Positions 7,158 to 16,160 of a DNA stretch of 64,000 nucleotides are shown one piece after another. This DNA comes from an uncultured Rhizobiaceae group bacterium (GTDB taxonomy: Bacteria; Pseudomonadota; Alphaproteobacteria; Rhizobiales; Rhizobiaceae): positions 62,001 to 126,000 of the forward strand of contig CANMVS010000002.1 in the NCBI GenBank assembly GCA_947501445.1, in the 5' to 3' direction. Positions within the stretch are counted from its first letter, which is position 1; each line of letters begins with the position of its first letter. Under the pieces are notes generated by a model. It did not search any database and had not been told where the DNA came from. It saw nothing but the letters and a program-made list of their open reading frames with translations. The position numbers and the translations under genes are program-made.

Positions 7158-10100
7158 TTAAAATTTTATCCGCAATTTGGCATTTCCGGAGAGAGACGAA
7201 TAATCGTTACCCAACAGAGCCTGCCCACGCAACTGCAATGAGATTGTGTCGCTGAACTGTCTGTCAAAACCAACCTCCAGGTCGGCAAGAACTTCAGGCA
7301 TCTCGTTGGCAATGGTGAAACCTTCACCCATCGGACTGGCCAGGAAGGATACATCCAGGTCGTTGCCTGTGCTTGTTGAGGCAAGCATGCCTGCGCTGAC
7401 AAAGGCGCGCATTGCGCTTTCCTGCGTTGCAAAGTCATGCCCCAGTTCAACCGAAGGGTTAATCCAATAGGTCAGAACATTCGCTGCACCGATATTCATG
7501 CCATAGAGCGCACTGCCCGTCTCACTGAATGCATTTTGGTGCAGGTAGGTTATGCCACCATTCAGCGTTGGCTTCAGGTAGTTGTTTCCAAACTCAAATT
7601 CATGGGAAACCAGACCACCCAGGGAGATAAATTGTGTCTTGGGTGAGCTTTCCACAAAAACAGACCCATCGGGCGTAATAATTTGTCGATTGAAATCGCT
7701 AAGGGAAACACCGCCTGTCAATGATGTGGCAAAAGTCCAGTTTTTCCTTTCCGCTTTCAACACGCCGCCAACCTGGAAGCGATTTGCGGTTCCATCTGAT
7801 GAAAGGGTGCCGTTCAGATTGGCATATTCATAGGATGCCGCAAAACCGGCGAACAGATTGTCGCCAATCGCGCGTTGGACCCCGGCAGTAAATGCATAGG
7901 CTGCTTCAGAGTAAGCTCCATATCCATTTGACGGGCTGTAATCCGTGGCGCGGCCGGTACCCTGCACCCATGAGCATTCGCCCTGTTGTGAGAAGTCCAT
8001 GTTTGTGCGGCTACCACCGGCCGGGCAACTATACAGCCCATTGGCAAAATTGAAGTTGGACATAAAGCTGGTCGAAATAGGCGCAAAGTACAGGTCAGGA
8101 GAATAGCCCAGTATCGGATCGGTGGACCGTGCGTTCAGCAATTGCCTTGCGATGCCGTCCATATAGGCATATTCATCTCCGCTGCCATTGGTCAGGCCAG
8201 ACATGCGCTTTTCGATCTGGCTTTTGAGATGTTTCGTCAAATTGCGGTGGCCGCTGCCAAGGTCAAAGCCGGTCGCATTATAGTCCACTTCATAGGTCAG
8301 ATGGATCGTCTCATCAACGCCAGTGGAACTGGCGGTTTTTTCAAATCCATATTGTACCCCCAGCGTATTGACACCCGACAGGTCAGAAACATCAATCGTA
8401 CCTGTGCCAGCATGCAAAACAGCAATACTGCCACTGTCACCGACTGCGCTTAAGTCAGTGTTCAATATATTACCGGTAATTCCGCCGGCAAGTACTGCAC
8501 TGACACCACTTTGATCAAGACTGACATAGTCGGCTGAGGTGCCACTGCTGCCGGATGTGTCAAAATCCACCCAGAAAAGGCCATCCTCGGATTGTGCGAC
8601 AGAAGCCCCAATGACAGACGATGTGCCAATACCGCCAACCGTTGCCGCCGACAGGGTGCCCATATTGCTTAGGAAACCACTGTTACCAATGTCAAAATTA
8701 TCACCGAGTCCCAGATTACCGCCACTATAATTGTAAACCCTGTGTGAATGCCCGTCTGCAAGTGAAACCGAACCGTTGAATACTCCATGATTGTTGATAT
8801 CCAGACCGCCTTTGGCCTCATCATATCTGAGCACATATGCAGTTTCATCAAAACTTTCTATGGTTCCGTAGTTGGTCAATACATTCTCGCCGCTATTCGG
8901 GCTTCCGTAAAAAAGGGCAATTGTCTCGTGGGCATTCTCGCCGCTTCGCACAGAGGCGACTTCGTCCACTGCAATTTTGATACTGGCTTCGGTATCAACC
9001 GCAATGTAGGTGGATGCAGAAACCATAATGGCCCGACCATCATCGCCGGAGGCATAAATGTCACCGCCAACCTGAACAGATACGGTGCCACCGGCTCCAA
9101 ATCCGGCTGCCGCACTTTGCGCAAAAATCCCAACAGCGCCCTCACCGGATACATATATATCTCCCTGTGCATCGACGGTCACATCATCAGCTGAACCAAG
9201 TTTACCAGTGCTGCCAACAGCGCCGCGCTTTTCATCATCAGTTATATCAGTGGAGGACAATTCCCTTGCACCACCACCGCCGCCGACGCTCTGGGCGAAA
9301 ATGCCATGTGAAGCCTTGCCGGTTGTAACAATCGCGTCCGTTGTATTGACGACAACCGCACCACCGGCACTTGTTTCATAGTCATGTGCAATTTTGAAGA
9401 TTGTTGGAATTCCAAAAATTACAACCTGACTGTCATAGTTTCCTGGAAGCGCCGTGCCGGCCCGCCCGGCGATACCGCCTGCACCACCGGTGCTTTGAGC
9501 AAAAATACCAATCGCATCATCACCATATGTCTGTATGACACCAAGCTGGGATACTGTTACATCCCCGCCTGCCCCTGAGGCGGTTGCATCGCCACCCAAC
9601 GTTAACAATCCGATCAGTGCATTGGCACCATTGCCGCCGAAGCCGCCGCCGCCGCCAATGCTCTGCGCAACCACAGCATGTGAATTGTCACCTCTGGTCG
9701 TTATGTTGCCCTCATTGTTAATGCCAACATCTCCGCCATCGCCAGAAGCACCACCACTTCCACCGACAGCAATTTCGGCCTTTTTGTAAAATGAAGCCGG
9801 ATCTCCCACAACACCGCCAGCCGTAACCGTATCATCTATAATATCTGCTGCGACCTGTGACTGCAGTTTTGAGGTCCATCCAGAAACACCAACTGTTCCA
9901 GAACCGCCTGATCCACCGCCGCCGCCGACACTTTGAGCAAATATCCCATAACTCTCACTGCCATTGGTTGCTATGGTACCAGTATTGATGACTGCAACAG
10001 TGCTGCCGTCTCCCGACGCACCGCCTGTACCTCCGACGACAACATTAACTTCGAAGGACTGGCCCTTTGAAGCTTTCGAACAGTTCGAGTCTCCACAATC

Positions 10101-13100
10101 TGGCAGTATCGTTTGCATGGACATGGCCTCGGCTGAACCGGCATTGCCACCACCGCCACCGATGCTTTGTGCAGATATACCCGTCGAATCCGCACCATAC
10201 GTCGTTATTGAATTGTAGTTTGACACAGAAACTTCATCGCCATCACCTGCAGATCCTCCCCGACCTCCGACAGTAACCGAAAAATTGGCTGAAAATGTCT
10301 GGACTTCTTCTGTACTGACATTTGCGCGATTTATGAGAACACTATTCGCTGCACCGCCCTTACCACCACCACCGCCGACGCTTTGTGCAAAAATACCTGC
10401 TGCGCCGCCTAATTTGGTAAGCAACACGCCCTCGTTGATGATTTCAACGCTACCAGAATCATTGCCTGTGCCTCCATTGCCTCCAATATTCAAACCAAAC
10501 TCCATGGCCCCCCGGGCCTGTAGAGCCGCAACTTCCAACTGCAGCAAAAGACTACTTCCACCATCTCCTCCCATTCCACCGATTGACACTGCATTAATCG
10601 CATTAGAATAGTGGCCGTCTGTGCGAATGAAACCGCTGTTTTGGATATTGACGTCGCCACCAATATTGCCGTCACCACCCGAACCTCCGATATCAATACT
10701 TGCACCATAAGTCGTGGTACTGCTCACCGCTGAAACGCCCATGACGGCGGAAATGACCGCCCCGCCACGCCCTCCAGCACCGGCAAGACTTTGAGCGTCA
10801 ATACCATAGGATTTATGTCCTTGCGTCAGTATGGCACCGGCATTTGAAACACTTACATTGCCTGCCAGATTGCCACCACCACCTACACCGCCAAGCGAAA
10901 TCGTGATGGTTGAACCGGATTGGCTGGAACCGGGGGTTGTAAGACTGAACGCACCAGAGATAGCCGCCCCACCTTCGCCTCCATCACCGCCCTGGCTGGT
11001 CGCAACGATTCCCGAGGACGAATCACCAGCAGTAAACAGATATCCCTCATTATCCACCTCAACATCTGATGCAGTGTTGCCACTGCCGCCTTCGCCGCCA
11101 ATATCGAGTTCAATTGCATCTCCCGACCACAGCAGGCTACCTGAGGCGGCGAGTGATCCACTCCCCCCCGAACCACCTTGGGAAAGAGCCGATATCGCAA
11201 CCGATTTGTAGCCATATGTTGCAATCGCTCCCATATTTTGAACAGCTACCTGTCCGGACTGCCCGCCGGAGCCACCGCTTCCTCCGACACTAATCGTGGG
11301 TGATACACCCGCAGTGCCTCCCAGATTCGCTGAGATCGTTGCTTTCGCTCTACCACCAGATCCACCAATACTCTCAGCTCTGATGCCACCAGCGTGAGCA
11401 CCGGTCGTCAAAATACCGCCCCGGTATGTAACATCCACCGCACCAGCAGTGCCACCATCTCCCGCATTCCCCCCAACTGCCAGGGAGACGTCCATGCTAC
11501 CTCCCACAGCAACTGCCGCAGTAACACTGGCATTGCCACCACCATTAGGGATGCTTTGGGCTAGAATTGCAGTTGAGCCATCCCCGGACGTCGAAATTAT
11601 ACCCTGATAGTCGACTGATACCGCCCCGCTGCTGCCGGCCGAACCACCATCACCACCCAATGCGATATTCAACTGAAATGAGTCAGATGCGATTGAGTCG
11701 GCAATTGACATACCAGAACTACCACCGCCGCCGCCGATTGAATGGGCGAATATACCATGGGAATTCGTACCGTCAGTGGATATACTTCCAATACCTGAAA
11801 CCGCAACTGCTGCACCATCACCACCGCCGCCGCCGTCACCGCCAACTGCAATTGACACCTCGCTCAGTATTCCATCAGTGTTGGTAAAACTGCCAACACC
11901 GCCACCGCCGCCAAGGCTCTCCGCAAAGATGCCATATGCATTCGTCCCTATTGTTTTCAGGTTTCCGTTAACTGTGGCTGTAACATCAGCACCATTACCA
12001 CCGGCACCGCCTGATCCACCAAGGGAAAGTTCTGCGCCCAGTCCATCCGTTGCCGCCACTGATACAACCGCGCCAGCCATGCCTCCGCCATTGCCAGCAC
12101 TTTGTGCCATGACGGCACTTGAATGATCACCCAGTGTGCTGATGTCTGCGCTTGAAGAAACTGAAACTTCATCCCCATCGCCACCATGACCGCCATCGCC
12201 CGTTGCACCCAATGCAAAGGACAGATAAGGCGTACCTGCTGCAGAAATAGCGTAGGCAGACCGCCCTCCGCCACCGCCAATACTTTGAGCAAAGATGCCG
12301 TCCGACTGATCACCGACAGTTGCAATTGAATAATCACCGCCCAACCCGTCATCATAGGAGACTGCGCCACCATCCGACGCAGCACCACCTGATGCACCAA
12401 TAGCGATCGCAAATCCCAACGAGATTGAGAATTCATTGGACGCATCGCCGCCGCCGCCGCCGATACTTTGCAAAATTGCGCCATGTGCATTGCTGCCCTG
12501 CGTTGAAATATCGCCCTGACTGTGAAAAACACTTACATTACCACCAGATCCGCCAGTGCCACCTGCTCCACCAATCGCCACAACGCCATACCGCGAATGC
12601 CCGGAACCACCTCCACCGCCGATACTCGTTGCATGAATGGCATCTGATAAATCACCCAATGTTGTCAGACTTGCACTGTTGGTAACAACAACATCTCCGC
12701 CGTCGCCGCCTTTCCCGGAAGATGAGCCGATAGTTACAACAGCATAGGAATGACCTGCATCGCCACCCGTGCCTCCAGTTGAGTTTGCAACAATGGCGCG
12801 TGAACGTTCGCCAGCTGTGTAAATATCGTCCCCGGCGCTATCGACAGTAACGGATTTACCGGAACCACCAGCGCTGCCGCCGCCGCCAAGCGCAACTACA
12901 CCTACTGTCAGGCTACCTTTGCCGCCACCACCACCCTGGCTTTGGGCAAATATGCCGTCCGCAGAATTTCCGAAAGTTGCTATCGTTGCCAAACTGCCGG
13001 TACTAACTGCAACCGTATTGCCTGAGCCGCCACTTTGTAGACTGGCCCCGTAGGCAACAAAGCCCAATACATCGCCTGCACTGGCCGAATAACCTCCGAC

Positions 13101-14372
13101 GCTTTGGACAAAAAGGGCGTTCGCCTCCAAACCTGCAGTAGTAATTGCACCATCAAAGTTTACGTCAACGGCTCCGCTGATACCAGCAGCAAGAACTCCG
13201 CCTCCCGTGGCTCTGCCCAATGGCGCATCACCTTCTCCTCCATTACCTCCATCACCTCCATAACTTTTGACAAATAACCCTTGTGCCCCATCCCCCTGAG
13301 TGTCTATTGAAGCTGTGATATCCACATTGATGGCACCACCTTTGCCGCCTGCTCCGCCATCCCCACCTTTGGCATTAGTATCAATACCGCCAGTGCTCCC
13401 ATTGCCGCCCAGGCCGCCGTCGCCACCTTTGCTTTCGACTGAAATCGCTGTGGCATTTTCCCCCGTAGTCGAAACGCTGGTGCCGCTGGCCGTGATACTG
13501 ACATCTACAGGTCCACCATGTCCACCGGTTCCTCCAACGCCACCAGCAGCGTCTTTCAAACTTGATCTGCCGTAGCCACCGATTCCACCTTTTGCACCCT
13601 CGCTGACCACCGTTATCCCATGAGCGGCACCGCTGGTATTGATAATAACAGGGTTGTTTTCGATTATCAGCCTTGTCAACAGTCCGGAGCCACCAGTCCC
13701 TCCAGACCCGGCCCATGCCGCACCGCCAAATCCACCGGCATGTGCATTACCGCCACGCCCACCAAAATTGCCTCTGCTGGCAACGGATATTGCGCTTGTA
13801 AATTCAGACGAACCTACGGCCGTTTCCGATCCTGTGACAGAAATTGTTCCACTATCAACAACTGCAAGTGCTCGACCGCCCCAACCTCCCTCATGCCCGG
13901 TTCCTCCATTGGCAGTTCCAACTGAGTTGTCCGGTTGGGGTGGAATGGCAGTGTCGTCTGCCCCATGAGAACCCACACCACCCATCGCCAAGACAGAAAT
14001 ACCATTCTCCCCGCCGTCAATACCGTATGGGTAAAGATCGAGGATTGCATCTAAATGTGCGGAGTCACTGCCAACCTGACCCAGATAATAATACTGGACG
14101 CCGGTGGCGCCATCTATGGAGGTGTCGATGTTGTTTATGTAGAGAAACTGTTCAAAGGCACTATTGTCACTGACGTCAATTGTTACTCCATCAGCAAGAT
14201 CACCTGAACAGGTAATTGTGGCGGATGTTTCGTTACAAACCGCAAAACCAGGGTCAGACAAAGGCAGGTATACACCCAAGGTGCAGGCAACGAAAACAGC
14301 CAGCCGGGAAAAATATACGGACCTGCGTTTACTTACAGTCGGAGGCCAAACAGTGCTCGCAATAAACTTCAT
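7158..14372 (-). CDS. Giant glycine-rich autotransporter (type Va) with ~26 passenger repeats
   Basis: A protein of about 2404 residues. It has an extended signal region (basic KRRSVYFSRL then AVFVACTLGVYLPLSDPGFA), then CNETSATITCSGD. The passenger runs to about residue 2100 and is built from roughly 26 units, each with a strand-turn ending in a motif such as GIFAQSIGGGGG or GIRAESIGGSGG, which predicts a long beta-helix. The last ~280 residues form the 12-stranded autotransporter barrel, from SWVQGTGRATDYS to the terminal LRIKF with C-terminal Phe, the usual BAM signal. No protease or lipase motif is seen, so it is probably an adhesin or surface fibre (inference). The ATG at 14372 is preferred; TTG 14384 and GTG 14381 are alternatives. 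The gene is monocistronic. Confidence 0.9.
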   Translation of the reverse strand: MKFIASTVWPPTVSKRRSVYFSRLAVFVACTLGVYLPLSDPGFAVCNETSATITCSGDLADGVTIDVSDNSAFEQFLYINNIDTSIDGATGVQYYYLGQVGSDSAHLDAILDLYPYGIDGGENGISVLAMGGVGSHGADDTAIPPQPDNSVGTANGGTGHEGGWGGRALAVVDSGTISVTGSETAVGSSEFTSAISVASRGNFGGRGGNAHAGGFGGAAWAGSGGTGGSGLLTRLIIENNPVIINTSGAAHGITVVSEGAKGGIGGYGRSSLKDAAGGVGGTGGHGGPVDVSITASGTSVSTTGENATAISVESKGGDGGLGGNGSTGGIDTNAKGGDGGAGGKGGAINVDITASIDTQGDGAQGLFVKSYGGDGGNGGEGDAPLGRATGGGVLAAGISGAVDVNFDGAITTAGLEANALFVQSVGGYSASAGDVLGFVAYGASLQSGGSGNTVAVSTGSLATIATFGNSADGIFAQSQGGGGGKGSLTVGVVALGGGGSAGGSGKSVTVDSAGDDIYTAGERSRAIVANSTGGTGGDAGHSYAVVTIGSSSGKGGDGGDVVVTNSASLTTLGDLSDAIHATSIGGGGGSGHSRYGVVAIGGAGGTGGSGGNVSVFHSQGDISTQGSNAHGAILQSIGGGGGDASNEFSISLGFAIAIGASGGAASDGGAVSYDDGLGGDYSIATVGDQSDGIFAQSIGGGGGRSAYAISAAGTPYLSFALGATGDGGHGGDGDEVSVSSSADISTLGDHSSAVMAQSAGNGGGMAGAVVSVAATDGLGAELSLGGSGGAGGNGADVTATVNGNLKTIGTNAYGIFAESLGGGGGVGSFTNTDGILSEVSIAVGGDGGGGGDGAAVAVSGIGSISTDGTNSHGIFAHSIGGGGGSSGMSIADSIASDSFQLNIALGGDGGSAGSSGAVSVDYQGIISTSGDGSTAILAQSIPNGGGNASVTAAVAVGGSMDVSLAVGGNAGDGGTAGAVDVTYRGGILTTGAHAGGIRAESIGGSGGRAKATISANLGGTAGVSPTISVGGSGGSGGQSGQVAVQNMGAIATYGYKSVAISALSQGGSGGSGSLAASGSLLWSGDAIELDIGGEGGSGNTASDVEVDNEGYLFTAGDSSSGIVATSQGGDGGEGGAAISGAFSLTTPGSSQSGSTITISLGGVGGGGNLAGNVSVSNAGAILTQGHKSYGIDAQSLAGAGGRGGAVISAVMGVSAVSSTTTYGASIDIGGSGGDGNIGGDVNIQNSGFIRTDGHYSNAINAVSIGGMGGDGGSSLLLQLEVAALQARGAMEFGLNIGGNGGTGNDSGSVEIINEGVLLTKLGGAAGIFAQSVGGGGGKGGAANSVLINRANVSTEEVQTFSANFSVTVGGRGGSAGDGDEVSVSNYNSITTYGADSTGISAQSIGGGGGNAGSAEAMSMQTILPDCGDSNCSKASKGQSFEVNVVVGGTGGASGDGSTVAVINTGTIATNGSESYGIFAQSVGGGGGSGGSGTVGVSGWTSKLQSQVAADIIDDTVTAGGVVGDPASFYKKAEIAVGGSGGASGDGGDVGINNEGNITTRGDNSHAVVAQSIGGGGGFGGNGANALIGLLTLGGDATASGAGGDVTVSQLGVIQTYGDDAIGIFAQSTGGAGGIAGRAGTALPGNYDSQVVIFGIPTIFKIAHDYETSAGGAVVVNTTDAIVTTGKASHGIFAQSVGGGGGARELSSTDITDDEKRGAVGSTGKLGSADDVTVDAQGDIYVSGEGAVGIFAQSAAAGFGAGGTVSVQVGGDIYASGDDGRAIMVSASTYIAVDTEASIKIAVDEVASVRSGENAHETIALFYGSPNSGENVLTNYGTIESFDETAYVLRYDEAKGGLDINNHGVFNGSVSLADGHSHRVYNYSGGNLGLGDNFDIGNSGFLSNMGTLSAATVGGIGTSSVIGASVAQSEDGLFWVDFDTSGSSGTSADYVSLDQSGVSAVLAGGITGNILNTDLSAVGDSGSIAVLHAGTGTIDVSDLSGVNTLGVQYGFEKTASSTGVDETIHLTYEVDYNATGFDLGSGHRNLTKHLKSQIEKRMSGLTNGSGDEYAYMDGIARQLLNARSTDPILGYSPDLYFAPISTSFMSNFNFANGLYSCPAGGSRTNMDFSQQGECSWVQGTGRATDYSPSNGYGAYSEAAYAFTAGVQRAIGDNLFAGFAASYEYANLNGTLSSDGTANRFQVGGVLKAERKNWTFATSLTGGVSLSDFNRQIITPDGSVFVESSPKTQFISLGGLVSHEFEFGNNYLKPTLNGGITYLHQNAFSETGSALYGMNIGAANVLTYWINPSVELGHDFATQESAMRAFVSAGMLASTSTGNDLDVSFLASPMGEGFTIANEMPEVLADLEVGFDRQFSDTISLQLRGQALLGNDYSSLSGNAKLRIKF
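9100..13780 (-). repeat. Degenerate tandem repeats of the autotransporter passenger
   Basis: About 26 units, mostly 60-100 codons apart, each ending in an [A/I]-x-[A]-x-S-x-G-G-x-G-G type motif (FAQSVGGGGG, FAESLGGGGG, VATSQGGDGG and similar). On the plus strand they appear as runs such as CCACCGCCGCCGCCG. The units are related but not identical in DNA. Such arrays can expand or contract by recombination. Confidence 0.8.
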
Positions 14373-14759
14373 TTTCCACACCAATATAACTACAAATCAT
14401 CATCTCCTTAATTTGTTATGTTTTATATTTATATTAGTCAATACTTTTTTTATAATACGAATATTAAATTATTTATATTAACTGATTGATGGGTATGTAT
14501 TTTTATATACATGGATTGTATAGTCCTACCTATGAACTACATGAGTGTATTGGGTTGATGTGATCGCTGCTACGTTGGACCGCCCGCCTGCAGGCACAAG
14601 CTTGACGCAAGCATGACGGGCCATCATGCTTCTGCCATATTTTGATCGCATTCAGCGCACGCACAATGTTATTGGTTTCCCTTGGGTTGAACAGACAACC
14701 CGAAAAACATGCGGATCAATTGAAAACCTTCCATGCGGAAGTGACTGGTTTAGGTGTCG
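14373..14759. other. AT-rich intergenic region with divergent promoters
   Basis: The 200 bp next to the autotransporter start is strongly AT-rich (runs of T and TTATATT motifs near 14420-14510) and probably holds its promoter and a long leader. A 7-bp inverted repeat AGCATGA/TCATGCT lies at 14610-14630. The right end serves the lipoprotein gene. No coding frame is credible. Confidence 0.4.
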
Positions 14760-15677
14760 ATGACGGCTTACTACACATATATGAGCCAGCAACTCGCCAG
14801 AGCCGTCGCGCTGGGCACCCTTTGCCTTGCATTGGCCGGGTGCATTACAAGCGCAGACTCTCTGCTGACGCTGTTGCCACAAGAAGAATCGGCACCATCC
14901 GTCGAATTGGCCTCAACAGGTAGCCCCGCCTCGACGGCAATTGGCAATTCGACATCAGCAGGCACCAAGGAAATAGCAAGCCAAAAAAAGGGAACGCACC
15001 AAGTAGCTTCAGCAGAGCCAGTTGACAGCGATTTGACGACAGCATCACTCTATGCACCTTCAGGCAAACCATCATCCGGCATCGCCAGGTTGTTTTCGTT
15101 CGGAAAAATAAAACAGCCCGCCAAGATCGTTGATCTGGCCGATGATGCGCCTCCAAACAAGGCCGGGCAAGGTGCGGTAACGAAGCGACCGTCAACGACA
15201 CCGGTGGAGGCTCTGCCCGGTGTACGACAGCTGGACACATTATACGCGTTGGACACCACTGGCGAGTTTCACGAAAGTGATGATGAACTTATGCAACTGG
15301 CTTCTGCCGGCGGTCTTGCGCGGTTGACGCCGCGTGGATTGCGCCGTCAACACGACAAGGTTCAGACCGCCTGTTTCAAACCCGAATTGGTGCGCCTGCT
15401 GTCCAAGGTGCGCAGCCATTACGGCAAGGAAGTGATTGTTACTTCGGGTTATCGCTCAATCAAACACAACAGGAATGTCGGTGGCGCGCGCTCGTCACGC
15501 CACACCACCTGTCAGGCTGCCGATATTCAGGTTCCAGGTGTCTCCAAATGGCAATTGGCAAAATACGTTCGAACAATCAGCGGCCGCGGTGGTGTCGGCA
15601 CCTATTGCCACACGCGATCAGTGCACGTTGATGTCGGCACAAAGCGCGACTGGAACTGGCGCTGTAAAAGGGGTTGA
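14760..15677 (+). CDS. Lipoprotein with C-terminal peptidase M15 (YcbK-like) domain
   Basis: A protein of about 305 residues. The N-terminus has a lipoprotein signal (LGTLCLALAGC), so it should be lipid-anchored in the envelope. A low-complexity linker of ~150 residues follows. The C-terminal ~100 residues match the D,D-/L,D-carboxypeptidase-like M15 fold: VTSGYRS, then S-x-H-x7-D (SSRHTTCQAADIQVPG) and the second metal ligand in SVHVDVGTKRDW. It probably trims or binds peptidoglycan. The ATG at 14760 follows an AGG at a 5-nt distance; a later ATG at 14781 would also leave a complete signal peptide. Confidence 0.8.
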   Translation: MTAYYTYMSQQLARAVALGTLCLALAGCITSADSLLTLLPQEESAPSVELASTGSPASTAIGNSTSAGTKEIASQKKGTHQVASAEPVDSDLTTASLYAPSGKPSSGIARLFSFGKIKQPAKIVDLADDAPPNKAGQGAVTKRPSTTPVEALPGVRQLDTLYALDTTGEFHESDDELMQLASAGGLARLTPRGLRRQHDKVQTACFKPELVRLLSKVRSHYGKEVIVTSGYRSIKHNRNVGGARSSRHTTCQAADIQVPGVSKWQLAKYVRTISGRGGVGTYCHTRSVHVDVGTKRDWNWRCKRG

Positions 15678-15780
15678 ACGCGCCAAAATCAACAAATTGA
15701 CAACGTCGTCATATTTTTTTCAAAAAAGCAAAATTCGCGCTTGCGGGAATCTCAGGACCTGACTATATAACCGTCACCAC

Positions 15781-15855
15781 GCGCCCTTCGTCTATCGGTT
15801 AGGACGCCAGATTTTCATTCTGGAAAGAGGGGTTCGATTCCCCTAGGGCGTACCA
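15781..15855 (+). tRNA. tRNA-Glu (TTC)
   Basis: A 75-nt tRNA beginning GCGCCCTTCGTCTATCGG. The acceptor is GCGCCCT with AGGGCGT (outer G-U pair), the anticodon stem CCAGA/TCTGG closes TTTTCAT (anticodon TTC), and the T-arm is GGGGTTCGATTCCCC. CCA is encoded. Confidence 0.95.
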
Positions 15856-15994
15856 TACATTCTGTATGGTTTTGCAATGCAGGCAAGATGTCTGCCCGAA
15901 GCGTGTGGTCGATTTGTTTTCACATAATTTTCAAGCTTATGCCGTTGTGCCGGACTGCTGTGTATTGCTCAGGACGATCCCTGGCGGGTCTGTT

Positions 15995-16098
15995 TAGAGC
16001 AATTCATGTTTTGACGGAATCGGCAAAACCTGAATGCATCAACAAAATCAAAGGCCGACACCGTTGTCCCGTTTCTGACAAAACGTGAAACGGTCTAA
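15995..16098 (-). repeat. Dispersed intergenic repeat, copy B (RIME-like)
   Basis: A full-length copy of about 103 bp running from TAGAGCAATTC to ACGGTCTA. It contains GTTTTG...CAAAAC (6-bp arms) and CCGTTTC...GAAACGG (7-bp arms) inverted repeats, giving two hairpins. Outer ends AGAGCAATTC and GGTCTA resemble rhizobial RIME1 from memory. It lies between tRNA-Glu and the recJ stop codon. Confidence 0.85.
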
Positions 16099-16160
16099 TA
16101 GAAGAATCGAAATGCTACGATCCGCTCGACCGACTGCAGTCAGGCAACACTGATGTGACA

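Noticed and set aside
9100-13780. Regular CCACCGCCGCC-rich spacing resembling a CRISPR or tandem-repeat array
   Set aside because: The units are codon-level repeats of the autotransporter passenger, not identical in DNA, with no spacer structure and no cas genes.
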